Positions 1 through 9,852 of a DNA stretch of 64,000 nt are shown here, in pieces; positions within the stretch are counted from its first letter, which is position 1, and each line of letters starts with the position of its first letter. This DNA comes from Oopsacas minuta (lineage: Eukaryota > Porifera > Hexactinellida > Lyssacinosida > Leucopsacidae): NCBI GenBank assembly GCA_024704765.1, contig JAKMXF010000088.1, positions 124,001-188,000 of the forward strand, given 5' to 3'. The translations under genes were made by a program, and so were the position numbers. Under the pieces are notes generated by a model. The model made no database searches and had not been told where the DNA came from. It was given only the letters and a program-made list of their open reading frames with translations.

Positions 1-518
1 ACGTATACGTGTAGTTGATCAATCGCAATACCCCAAGGACATTTCAATTTTTGTTCACCAAAATGTTTGAGTAGAATTCCGTTCTCATCGAATATCTGAA
101 TTCCACTGTGAGTATGCTCTGCTACAAATATTTGATTGGTTATGTTATCGATTGCTATTCCGAATGGAAGGATATTTTCGATTGCACCTACTGCTATTTG
201 TGATTGGAATGCTGCATAGTTTGTTTTCACACCTCTTCGCTCGACAGTATCCCCGAAATTACAAATACATTCCTCAAGTTCAATACGGTTGCATTCAAAT
301 GACAAATGCGTTTCTACTAAAATGCTTTCTCTCAAAGCCAAAATCTTTTCTTCCAATTCTTCCACCATTCGGTTAGTCATTTCTTGAAACGAGTTTTCCT
401 TCAAATTTCCTTGCAACTGATTTTGGGCCTCAACTAACTGACGTACCTTTTCCATTCTTGTTCCTTCCGTGGATTGTTTATGTTGACTTTTTTCTCTGAA
501 CGAAGTTAAAAGCTCCAT
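1..518 (-). CDS. Coiled-coil NHL-repeat protein, partial at left edge
   Basis: The minus strand is open from about 619 to the window edge, with the first Met at 518. The first ~70 residues are charged and helical (coiled-coil-like, rich in E, K, Q), followed by an insert with two Cys and then an NHL-type beta-propeller blade (pattern PFGIAID..TNQIFVAEH..SGIQIFDENG), with a second blade starting at the edge (CPWGIAID). This is the layout of TRIM-NHL-like scaffold proteins without a visible RING; B-boxes are not seen. The rest lies outside the window. It sits on the strand opposite ABCF2 exons and may be nested in an ABCF2 intron. A second protein of the same architecture is encoded at 7295-8539, so this looks like a local family. 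The function is unknown beyond likely protein or RNA binding through NHL blades. Confidence 0.7.
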   Translation of the reverse strand, partial: MELLTSFREKSQHKQSTEGTRMEKVRQLVEAQNQLQGNLKENSFQEMTNRMVEELEEKILALRESILVETHLSFECNRIELEECICNFGDTVERRGVKTNYAAFQSQIAVGAIENILPFGIAIDNITNQIFVAEHTHSGIQIFDENGILLKHFGEQKLKCPWGIAIDQLHVY

Positions 519-1099
519 TCGCCGGGTATTCAGTAATTGTATATATTTATTGATTAGCGCATTTATCAACTCTTCAATGGGATTTTCATCCAATTTCCTG
601 CCATTTACTTCCAATAGTCACTGATTATGTACGTGTATTCGTGTACAGGAATAATAGTTGAGATTTTATATATCTTTATCAAGGGCTATTGATTACACAA
701 GCTAAGTGCTTACGCAATAATAACTGATATTTTGTTACTTGATCGAGATGTGTGGGTGGATATCATGTCATTCTAAGGTGTGAAACTGAATCTTTAAAAA
801 CATTACGAATGAAATTTGTTAAAATATCCGTGTTTTGCAAAACAGTGTATCCTCCAACACCAACAGGTCCAAATCTATCCAGAGTAATACCAATTGAATA
901 ACATTGTAGGGACCAGATTGTTTATAATTTCAGGGTGCATCTGAGGGGTATTATTTGATCTGACACAATGTGACACTTTCAATTTTGTAATAAATAGTCT
1001 TATGTTATACAAGTAGTACAGTATATGATTTTTTAACAAAAATGTATTTTAGCAACATTTCATAAATTCAATTTTAGAGCGTACACTTCTCATTTCCAG
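519..1099. other. Non-coding interval before ABCF2 exon
   Basis: No convincing coding sequence was found. It ends in a splice acceptor (TTTCCAG at 1093-1099). It is probably an ABCF2 intron, with the upstream ABCF2 exons lying left of the window. Confidence 0.4.
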
Positions 1100-2338
1100 A
1101 TTGTGGGACTATTCCACCTCCGGTTGTCATGGTGCAGAATGTGAGCTTTAGGTATGCAGACGATCAACCATGGATTTACAAAGATTTAGATTTTGGGATA
1201 GATCTGGAAACAAGAGTTGCGCTCGTGGGGCCGAATGGTGTCGGCAAGTCGACACTTTTGAAACTTCTAGAGGGAGAACTGACTGTGACTGAGGGTATGA
1301 TAAGGCGACACAATCACTTAAAAATAGGTCGATACCATCAACACCTCAAGGAGTGGCTGGATCTCTCTGAAAGTGCTGTTACACATTTACTAAAATGTTT
1401 TCCTGATACAGGTAGATGTCATTCTTTATAAGGGGCCTCTGTTATATTGTTTCAGCTACGCATTATGTCCATCTAAGCATACAGGCGAGCGGTCAATTCA
1501 TGGAAATATTCCAATGACTCTACTTCTAAATATGTGTAATTAGTCGTGTTAAAGGAGGTCTGTTACTACTATTCACTCGTTAGTTAGTAAATATATTGTG
1601 TAGTTATTCATGTGACAGGTGAACTTGATATAGAGCTGAAACAAATTTCTAACTAACAGTAGCTTTATTCTTATTTGTTGTTTACTTGCTTACTTGTAAG
1701 CAGGTGGAGAAGAAGCAATGAAAAGAGCGCTAGGACAATTCGGACTTACAGGTAAACAACAAATATGTCCCATGCAGAATCTAAGTGAAGGACAGCGGTG
1801 TCGAGTGGTATTCGCCTGGCTTAGTTGGAATAGTCCTCACTTGTTACTGCTGGATGAGCCTACTAATCATCTTGATATGGAGACTATTGATGCATTGGCT
1901 GAAGCTGTCAATGGATTTCCAGGAGGCCAGTTTGTTTGTTTGTTTGATCAGGCAATTTTGACCCGATACTGATTTAATTAAGGTGTTGTTCCCATTAACT
2001 GGAACTAATTAACACGCTTTGCATAATTATTTTTCTACTGTAAAGTACTCCTGTTATATCTATCACGAATATATCGAATACCCGCTTATATTGAGGTGTT
2101 AAGTGTACAAATATGGTCCCAAACCGTCAAAGTAACATATTTCATCGGTAATATCTAATTATCACGGGTCCTTTCAGCTTAGATTTAGCAGGAGTTAATT
2201 GTATTTTCAATTTCATGTTTAGGTATGGTTCTTGTCAGTCATGATTTCAGACTTATTAGTCAAGTAAACTGTGAAGTTTGGGTCTGTCAGGACAGCAGAG
2301 TAGAGAAATGGGAGGGAGACGTTCTCAGCTACAAGTAA
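1100..2338 (+). CDS. ABCF2: ABCF2-type ribosome-associated ABC ATPase, C-terminal half (3 exons)
   Basis: Three exons (1100-1411, 1704-1925, 2223-2338) encode the second ATPase domain of an ABCF2 protein, a soluble, membrane-domain-free ABC protein acting in ribosome biogenesis or translation. Visible motifs are Walker [10 protein letters not shown], the signature LSEGQRCRV, Walker [13 protein letters not shown] and the switch motif LVSHDFRLI. The reading [16 protein letters not shown] at the start matches the ABCF2 linker closely. Intron 1 is GT-AG. Intron 2 only keeps frame if it is GC-AG (GC at 1926-1927, AG at 2221-2222). The N-terminal half is absent and probably lies left of the window. 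The TAA at 2336 is followed in the same frame by about 20 open codons giving a Lys-rich tail, as expected for the family C-terminus, so the stop may be premature. A MITE (1447-1644) sits in intron 1 and another (2045-2204) in intron 2. Confidence 0.8.
1447..1644 (+). mobile_element. ~200-bp MITE in ABCF2 intron, copy 1
   Basis: The ends are inverted repeats TTGTTTCAGCT (1447-1457) and its complement (1634-1644). There is no coding capacity. An inverted, similar copy lies at 8881-9119. Superfamily not assigned. Confidence 0.6.
2045..2204 (+). mobile_element. Pogo-like MITE family A, copy 1 (ABCF2 intron 2)
   Basis: A ~160-bp element begins CTCCTGTTATATC and ends with its inverted version near 2204. 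Its core (ACAAATATGGTCCCAAACCG) recurs at 4672-4821, 5170-5294, 5533-5667 and about 6050-6218. Complete copies begin CAG(T) and have TA at both ends, the pattern of Tc1/mariner-pogo MITEs. Confidence 0.6.
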
Positions 2339-2616
2339 TACCTCCAAGATAAGATGAAGCCGCCTAAAAAATCCAAGAAAAAGAATGTCTCAAAGAAGAA
2401 TTGATAATCGAGGTTTTTAGGAGAAATTATGTATAATATTAGGGAAATGTATTCTGATAGTTGAATTATTAAGTCATGGTCACTTTGGTCACTGAGATTA
2501 TATTCACATAAACAATGACATCATAAGCATGCCCTTATATGGACTTTAATTTCGGACATTTTGACCTATAATTTTTTGACACTTTGTTTACTTCTATATA
2601 TTAGCTGAGTGTAGAA

Positions 2617-3598
2617 ATGTCTTGTTTCAACCAATTCCTAGGATATCACATTATCTCTATTCTAACCGTTGCCATAGCAACGTATATTCTCTCAGGAGTG
2701 GGACCATTAATCTATCTGGCATCAGGGGGTAGGCCTCAAACAAAGGAGGGGGCTTCACAACAACAGCTCGGACGAGTTTGTTCGTAAATCCTCCGACTTA
2801 ACTAATGATAATAAAGAATATAAGCTAAAGATTACAAAATCAAGTTTTTTAATCTAAAGTAGTCAAAATATATGTTGTTATTCCTTAACATAAGTCCATT
2901 CATAACACTTGACTTTATATCTGTCACTGGCGTGTCTTTTTGTTGACATCTTGATATATTTCTACTATTAATTAGATATTATATCTACTATAAATTACGT
3001 AAAATCATTATATCAAAAAATTGAATATAATCATATCTTTTAAACAAGAACAACAAATAAGATGGAGAAAACATACCCTTTTCTTTTTTCCTCCGACGAG
3101 GTTCAGTGGCGCACCGACTGGGGGCTCCATGGAGCCCCCTTCAAATACGCCCCTGTCTGGCATTCATTGAGATTACAGAAATACCGATTAATCTAATTTT
3201 AGTATCAATCGGCTCGATTCTACTGGGTGTAGTCGGTTGTATTGCCCTATTAGGAACTATATGTGAGAACAAGAGTATCCAGCAAGACTTAGTTCCAATT
3301 TGCTGGCTATTATACTCGTTTCTAAACTGTATAGCGTTCTTTTTTGGACTAGCGGAGATTTCTTATATTATTAAAGCTTATAACACGGAACAAACTGCAG
3401 TAATTGTTCTACCTATCACTGCAATAATAACAGTATTAACTGTAATAGTTACCTTGCTATCTTTTACAATACATCTACTATACAGATACCCAAAGGTGTT
3501 TGAAATGAAACCAAAGAGAAGAGTAGCCCCCGGCTTATGAAGAGGTTAAGAGTGCTCCCCCACCATCTTATGAAGAGGTGTTGGTAGTACACAATTAA
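2617..3598 (+). pseudogene. Four-helix membrane protein with PY-motif tail, split by a hAT insertion
   Basis: An ORF starts at ATG 2617 and runs 35 codons into a transposon at 2723-3155. Removing the transposon and one copy of the 8-bp target duplication rejoins the frame exactly, giving a ~160-residue protein with four hydrophobic helices. It then stops at 3538, but shifting one base at the C5 run near 3528 opens a tail to TAA 3596-3598 with two PxY-type motifs (PAYEEV and PPPSYEEV), which typically bind Nedd4-family WW domains. Four helices plus a cytosolic PY tail resembles LAPTM lysosomal proteins; that family assignment is inference from layout only. The host gene looks inactivated by the insertion, unless the element is spliced out: no good splice pair was seen at its ends. 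Confidence 0.65.
2723..3155 (+). mobile_element. Non-autonomous hAT element (433 bp) with 8-bp TSD
   Basis: The termini are CAGGGGGTAGG and ...TACGCCCCTG, the CAGGGG type common in hAT elements. Both ends are flanked by a perfect TCTGGCAT (2715-2722 and 3156-3163). No transposase is present. The right end contains a hairpin (GGGGGCTCCATGGAGCCCCC). It interrupts the coding sequence at 2617-3598. Confidence 0.85.
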
Positions 3599-3684
3599 TT
3601 TGTGTTGTTTGTTGTTTATTTCCCTCGAATTTTTCATGATTGATTGTTCGGAAAATATTTGTCAAACTTGCATTTGATTTACTA

Positions 3685-3782
3685 CAGTAGACTCCCCTTA
3701 ATAGAACTACCGGTTACTCGTGTCAACACCTTTATTCTGCTTAATCGGGTCCCGACGTGACTCTATCAAGCAAAGTTTACTG
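3685..3782 (+). mobile_element. Short pogo-like MITE
   Basis: The ends are CAGTAGACTCCCC and ...AAGTTTACTG, with TA on the left. It resembles other CAGTAGA/CAGTGGA-ended MITEs in the window (16901, 33354, 49943). It lies between the split membrane-protein gene and LRRIQ3. Confidence 0.45.
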
Positions 3783-4671
3783 TGTTTTATTTCCAATTTA
3801 AAATTAATAGAATTTAATAGAATAAAGCGCTATAATGTAGGCTAACTATATTGTTTAAGTTTCAGTTCCAGTTTGTAGGGAGGCAAGATTGATTTGGGCG
3901 CCACATTTTATCTGTATAGAGTTCCGTCCACAGATTGGACTAATTGATCCGCCCTTGGGCAGATGGTAGGAAGGTGTTATGCCCTCTCGAGTCCAAAGAA
4001 TTTCGTTCTCGTTTGGTGTTTTAACATTTTTTATTCGCTGCTTATTGTCGAGTTGTCTTTTGTTGTCTGCTATGATCATTTTCTCGATCAGCTGTTCCTT
4101 TTCAGCTACTCTAATTGATTGTATCTACAAAATATTTAAATTGCAATAGCATTCTTTGTTAATTGGCGCCAGAATTCGAAGTTGTCACCTACCAAAAATA
4201 TATGACAAGTGGCGGTCCCAGGAATTCAACCTTGGGAGAAAATTTTTATTATACAATATGCAGTGAGGATCTGGTAGACTCGGGGCAGTATTATTAAATC
4301 CGGGGAATATACCCCAGTTCCCACCTGGGACGCCAGTGTTAAGTGTCAGCCAAGCACTTATATAACCTCTGGAACTCAAAATACATACAAACTTTTCTTG
4401 TTCTGTCGATGGATTTTTGTAGAATTTTATGAATTGATTGCTTCTCAGTATTTTTGGCTTTCTCGACTTGCAATCTTTTTTTAGTGATTTCTTTTAAAAT
4501 TTTGAATTTTTTTTCATCGCTTAGCAACAGTTTAGCTTCTTTGGTATTTGAGCTATTTATAGTAGCTTCTATTAGTTTTGCACGTTTCTCTTTAGCTTGT
4601 AGTTGGTGTTCTCTAGCTGTTTGTACTCGGAGCTTGTTAGCCTCTGCTTCTTCTAACTAAAGAAATAGTAT

Positions 4672-4821
4672 CAGTCAACTCCTGTTTTATCTATACTCAA
4701 GGGACAGTGATAATTACTCAGATATAACCGATGGAAGAGGTGTTACTTTGACGGTTTGGGACCATATTTGTACAATATCACACCTCGATATATCCGTGTT
4801 AGATATAACAGGTGATGACTG
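4672..4821 (-). mobile_element. MITE family A, copy 2 (LRRIQ3 intron)
   Basis: The ends are CAGTCAACTCCTGTT and ...AACAGGTGATGACTG, and it shares the GGTTTGGGACCATATTTGTA core. It lies between the exons at 4393-4655 and 4850-5121. Confidence 0.65.
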
Positions 4822-5169
4822 TAATTTATTGTAATACAAATTTTTGCACCGGAAAATTTTCGAAATTTTGATTTCTAACTTTGATTCTATCCGAGAATTC
4901 CTTGTTTTCCTCAAATTTCCTTCTTCCCAGCTGGTTCAGTGTATCTCGAGATTTTTCACGCCACACTTCAGCACCTATCTTCCCCAGCTGAGATTGTTCT
5001 TTAATCTTCTCAACATTTTCTCGTCTTTCCTTAAATTCCTTTTGCCTATTCTTGTTTCCAGCTGCACGCTTCATTATACACTCCAATTGACGGACATTCA
5101 TAGGTGGGTCTGTTGAAATTCCTAAAAGTATAATATATTTATTTCCCAGATAACGCAAGAATTCTAATA

Positions 5170-5294
5170 CAGTCAATTCATGTAATATCGAAGCTCAAGG
5201 GACCGCGGTGATTACTTCGATGGAATATTTGTTACTTTGACGGTTCAGGGCCATATTTGTACCATTTAACACTTCGATATAACGGAGCTGACTG
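5170..5294 (-). mobile_element. MITE family A, copy 3 (LRRIQ3 intron)
   Basis: The ends are CAGTCAATTC and ...GGAGCTGACTG, with a diverged core of the same family and an internal deletion relative to the ~160-bp copies. Confidence 0.6.
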
Positions 5295-5532
5295 CCAACA
5301 AAAATACCTTCTGGTGGTTTCTTGAGGATTTTCTGTACATTACTTTTAGAATAGAACCTCTGTAAGTCGTGTATATCCTCCGCTGCTTGTCTGATCTATA
5401 ATACAATCATATATACAGATAGATTACCCCATAGCTCATAGAGATAATACAGCCCAGATGGTCTGGATTTATTCTGTGTTTTAGTGTTTGTTCATTTATC
5501 AAAAGAATTTTGCCTTTTATCATCTCAAAATA

Positions 5533-5667
5533 CAGTTAACTCCCGTAATATCGAAGTGTTAAATTGTACAAATATGGTCCCAAACCCTCAAAGTAACAAA
5601 TAATCCATCGGTTATATTGAATTAATTACTACGGGCCCTTAACCTTAGATATAACAGGAGTGGACTG
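5533..5667 (-). mobile_element. MITE family A, copy 4 with TA duplication
   Basis: The ends are CAGTTAACTCCCGTAATATC and ...ATATAACAGGAGTGGACTG, with TA on both sides (5531-5532, 5668-5669). This supports Tc1/mariner-pogo-type integration. Confidence 0.65.
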
Positions 5668-6049
5668 TATGTCTTAAAAATTGGTATTTCCCGTCCGAAG
5701 CGGTATAGTTACCAAATATGTACATAGGAATGTGTAGCTTACCTCTGTTCCTGTATCTCGCCGATTAAACAACATCTCTCTATACAAATCCAGTGATATG
5801 ATCGGTTCCCGTCTACTAACTAATCCATACTGGTCTCTAAACACTACACTACTGACGTCATCATATTGTGACGTAGTTTCTGATATATTCATTGAGCCTT
5901 GGGATAACCTCCGTAGACGTTTTCTATGTTTATTACTTGAAGATCTAAGAAAAACAGTATTATTATATTACGTCCTGAACGTCCATTACCAATTGTTCCT
6001 CTGGATTGTTGTATGTACTTCTTTGAAGTTCATACACATACGCAGTTAT

Positions 6050-6218
6050 ACATTCAACTCTGGTTATATCTAACACGGATATATAGAAATACCCGCTAAT
6101 ACCGAAGTGTTAAATTATACAAATATGGTCCCAAACCGTCAGAGTAACATATACTCCATCGGTTATACCTCAGTAATTATCCCGGCCCCTTTAGCCTCGA
6201 TATAACAGGAGTTAACTG
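6050..6218 (-). mobile_element. MITE family A, copy 5 (LRRIQ3 intron)
   Basis: The right end is ...AACAGGAGTTAACTG followed by TA, and the left end near 6050 is CAACTCTGGTTATATC. The core is nearly the same as copy 1. It lies between the exons at 5743-5944 and 6256-6493. Confidence 0.6.
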
Positions 6219-7294
6219 TATTTGAAGTTTTATTATTCTAGAATCCGTAAATTACTTGTAAAGATGCCCAAAAGTTGGAGCACTTGCGTTTAGAAGTCTC
6301 CAAGAATTCGATTTTAATTTCTGTAGCTGAAGGAACATTGCATATGTACGACTGTATCTCTTAGCAACGTGATCTGATGTTATGGAATGTGAAGTTAGCG
6401 TCGACACTGTCTTCCCAGATTGAGATCCTTGCGAGAACTTTCTTTCAAAGCGACGAATTGATTGGTTCTGCAGCTTGCGATTGATACTCGTAGCTAAAAT
6501 TAGATTTCAATATTTACACATTTTAATATTCACTCCTATTTTAACAACTTGAAAAAAACTTTCCAAATCAGGTGTGTATCTAGGTGTTTGGCGCAAAATT
6601 CCTGGAAAAACCCCTGTTTCTAATATTGTGAGTACAATTACCTAATTTTGAAAAATCTATATTGGTCTGTTCCAAGAGAGGGGGCAGAAATGTGGTCTGA
6701 GCTGTAGGAGGAGGAGCTTGTAATGCCTTCAACATAAACCAATATGATGGATCTTTCATATTTGGCATATTTGACGGTTTCCATGGAAATGGTCGAAACC
6801 ACTTATATAAGTTGTGTTTGATTCTGTTTAGGATAATCCCAGTTTCAATTGGAATATTCTTTCTTACCAACCAACCTCTGACATGCCTAAAGATCATATA
6901 TGTATATTTTAACACCTTTTAAGCATATTTCAAATGAATACATTCAGAAAAATTATTTTCAACAAATATTACCTTTGAAGAATTAAGACAGGTGATAATT
7001 TTGCCATTTTCCTCTTGACAACGGTTAGAAGATTAGATATGTGTTTGTTTGCTATTTCATAACTCCATACGGGATTAAAGGGTTGATAGAGTTGTAGAAA
7101 ATAGGATTCTGACATTGCGGCGAATGGTGTGTCGTATAAATCCAAATCCTATACGGTTATAATTTCAAAACTTGTATTGAAATCTATGAGGTGTTATACA
7201 ATGTGTTAAATGGTGTCTACGTGTTAAGTAATAGAAAATTTAATAAACATTTTGTTTTGTTAGTTATGATAATTTCTACAAAATAAATACATAA

Positions 7295-8539
7295 TTAGAA
7301 GAATTGTAGTGCGTGAGAATTGTTAGCCTCAACTACAACAATACGACCCTCCTCGTTAATGTCAATGCCATGAGGACCGTAGACTTCTCCTGGTCCTTTC
7401 CCTTTATGTCCAATAGTAGCTACAATATGTCCCTCTATAGAGATTATTTTAATGTTATCAGCTCCAAAGCTACTAACTATAATGTTCTGGTGTCTGTCTA
7501 GACAGATATGGATAGGATTAGTGAGTAATTCCTGTGACGCAATCACTTGAAAGAGGTTCTCATCTCTTGAAAATAAGTGTATGGGATAGTCACACTTCCT
7601 AAACAGGACTACGAATAGAGATGGAGTTGTTCTTAGGTCCCAGAGCTGTGTGTCTTTTCTTATGTGAGGAGAGTTAAGTGCTATTTTCTTGATTAAACTC
7701 AAATCCTCCAAACTGTGATGAGATATGTGATTAACTTCACAGATTCCTGCATACAGTATATCTACGTCAGCTGTAATACAGGATATGGAATCCTCTGTTT
7801 CTATTTAACACATTATTTCCCCTGACACCTTATCCAGCTTGAGGACATTATCTGAGAGTGAATATCTAACAAACAGCTGATGAGGTGTTACAGCTATATC
7901 AGAAGGACATAATATTCCTTGTTCCTTAATGGTCCTCTTATAAGAACCATCTTTACAGAACACCTGAATCCTATGAACCATATAATCACATATATAAATA
8001 TCTCCGTTCTCTCTATCTATTGAGAGACCACTAGCATAAGATATCTCATCACTTCCTCTTCCTCGATTGACGCCAGACCACACTGGTTTGTGTCTGTTCA
8101 CGTAGGACACTCCCTCAACCACGTGACACAATCCTCCCGTGCCACCTTCCAACCACTCGTCATGCCATTCGAGCCACACAGATGGAATCCGGTCAACAAT
8201 CGCCTCCAGTCCTTGTATTTTCTGGTCCAACTCTCTTGACAGATTTTCAAGAGTTTCATTCAACTCATTATGCACCAAATTTTGTGTAACCTCAGCTTTT
8301 GTGATTAGCAGCTGATCCAATTGGTTATGTCTGTCCACCACTTTAGCCTCTGCCACACGGACCACTTCATCTAGTTGTACCTCCATTTCTAGATGTTTCT
8401 CCTGTAGCACACGGAAATAGAACTTAAATCTGGCTCGGAGTTCCTGTTTCGCCATCAACACCTCTCTCCTAAGCCTTTCCAACTCTCTACCTGTCTCTTC
8501 ATGCATCCCAGCGCCAAATTCAGTTGCCATGTTACTCAA
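7295..8539 (-). pseudogene. Coiled-coil NHL-repeat protein interrupted by an in-frame TAA
   Basis: A Met at 8539 opens 244 codons: a coiled coil (residues ~10-110), a WLEWHDEWLEGG linker, then NHL-like blades (ISYASGLSIDRENGDIYICDYM..RIQVF). A TAA at 7805-7807 ends it, but the same frame continues without a break for 169 codons to 7295 with further blades (LTNPIHICLDRHQNIIVSS, YGPHGIDINEEGRIVVVEANN). Without the stop it is a ~414-residue protein with the same layout as the gene at 1-518. It lies inside the 2-kb LRRIQ3 intron on the same strand and has no introns. The stop could be a mutation, a sequencing error or readthrough; other genes here stop at TAA, so a changed genetic code is not supported. 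Confidence 0.7.
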
Positions 8540-8880
8540 AATATTTATTGTAAGATATCACTAGTCACTATTCTTATACTCTTTGATGCAACTTAACTAC
8601 TATACTATCTGGATACACTACAGAACATTCTGTAACACTTACAGGTAGTCACTGATCTCTCTAACATACACTACACACTCTAGCAACCAAATCATTCATA
8701 GATATGTTAACCACATTCCATCAGGTACTGCATAGCAACAATACAATATGTTGTGAGGTTAATTTCAAAAGAAAATTAATTAATTATAATTTCAGCTGCA
8801 TTTTGTAAGAAACCTCAAATTAATTTATTTTCAAATTTTCCCATTTATTTAGCATTTTAAGACTACTGTTAGATGGAAAC

Positions 8881-9119
8881 TTGTTTCAACTTCATCACCT
8901 GCATTAAGTTTACCTGTCACATGAATAACTACACAATATATTTACTAACTAACGGGTGAATAGTAGTAACAGACCTCCTTTAACACGATTAATTAACATA
9001 TTTAGAAGTAGAGTCATTGAAATATTTCCATGAATTGGACACTATAATTACGTCATAAATAATGAAATAGGAATTGGCCGCTTGCCTGCATGCTTAGATG
9101 GACATAATGTGTAGCTGAA
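8881..9119 (-). mobile_element. ~240-bp MITE, inverted copy of 1447-1644
   Basis: It begins TTGTTTCAACT and ends ...GTGTAGCTGAA; its interior is the reverse complement of the element at 1447-1644 (ATTCATGTGACAGG, TGTCCATCTAAGCAT). It lies in the LRRIQ3 intron, just downstream of the 9155-9514 exon. Confidence 0.6.
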
Positions 9120-9832
9120 GTATATTTATCATTAACAACAGGGGACCAACTCACCTGAATAATTTCTTCATCTGAAATCAAATAAAAATCTATTCCTTCC
9201 AATGCCATGTGCCTATTGTTGTTATTCAAGCTCAAAGGTGTATCGTACAATTGACTATTCTCAACTTTGGAGCTCCGGTTAAGATGCCTAGACATTCCAA
9301 ATTAGCGATCGGGTTGTCATGGAGATATAAACCTCGAGGTATGTAAATCCACTCCAAAATAATTCTCCAGGAATGTGTTTAATTCGGTTCGAACTTGCGT
9401 CGATTATTTTTAAATTGGAGCATTTGAAAGTGGTTCTAGGTTAGCAACGAAATTTGAATGAAAAATGTAGATTTTTGGTTGTAAACATAGTGAAACTTGT
9501 GAAATATCGATCAGCTGTTGTTGAGAAATGTCCAAAAATAGAATTTGTAAATACAAACAATAAAAAACACAAATTTCTATTTATACTTTGCACTCACATC
9601 TTCCAATAATCTGATTGGTCCATCTCCAGCTGTTTTTCCTTTGGTTTTTAACAGAACCTCATCAGCTGATTTGAAGAATTTAATTTGTTTTAAACTGACA
9701 TGAATATCTGATCCACTTCCCCGACCACTTTGTGTTGACCCTGATCTGGACAATTTAGCTTCACTCATAAAGCTTTAACAAATAACTGAAAAATGTTGGG
9801 AACCATTGTCCTAATTGTATGGATGGCATATC

Positions 9833-9852
9833 TCGTTCGTTCGTTCGTTCGT
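9833..9852 (+). repeat. GTTC tetranucleotide microsatellite
   Basis: Four to five tandem GTTC units lie just upstream of the LRRIQ3 first exon. Confidence 0.8.

Larger units (their letters stand above)
3855..9768 (-). pseudogene. LRRIQ3: LRRIQ3-like gene (leucine-rich repeat, IQ motif, coiled coil), ten exons with frame breaks
   Basis: Ten exon-like blocks read right to left: 9598-9768, 9155-9514, 6974-7148, 6642-6886, 6256-6493, 5743-5944, 5308-5395, 4850-5121, 4393-4655 and 3855-4124, with canonical donors and acceptors in matching phase. The product has N-terminal leucine-rich repeats (LYLHDNPIANLECLGIL), the LRRIQ3 hallmark stretch ending LISDEEIIQ, an IQ motif (VLILQRHVRGWLVRKN) that should bind calmodulin, and a long Lys/Glu coiled coil. 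Order and wording match vertebrate LRRIQ3, whose role is poorly known and probably ciliary or testis-related. Five one-base losses break frame, near 9424, 9330, 9252, 7080 and 4620, each in a short homopolymer, so the gene is either decaying or locally mis-assembled. The 2-kb intron 9154-7149 contains an NHL gene on the same strand. Introns hold MITE family A copies. Confidence 0.75.

Noticed and set aside
7805-7807. TAA reassigned to an amino acid, given in-frame TAA in the NHL and ABCF2 genes
   Set aside because: AGO, the PLEKHD1-like gene and the VOC gene all end at TAA exactly where homologues end, so TAA is a normal stop here.
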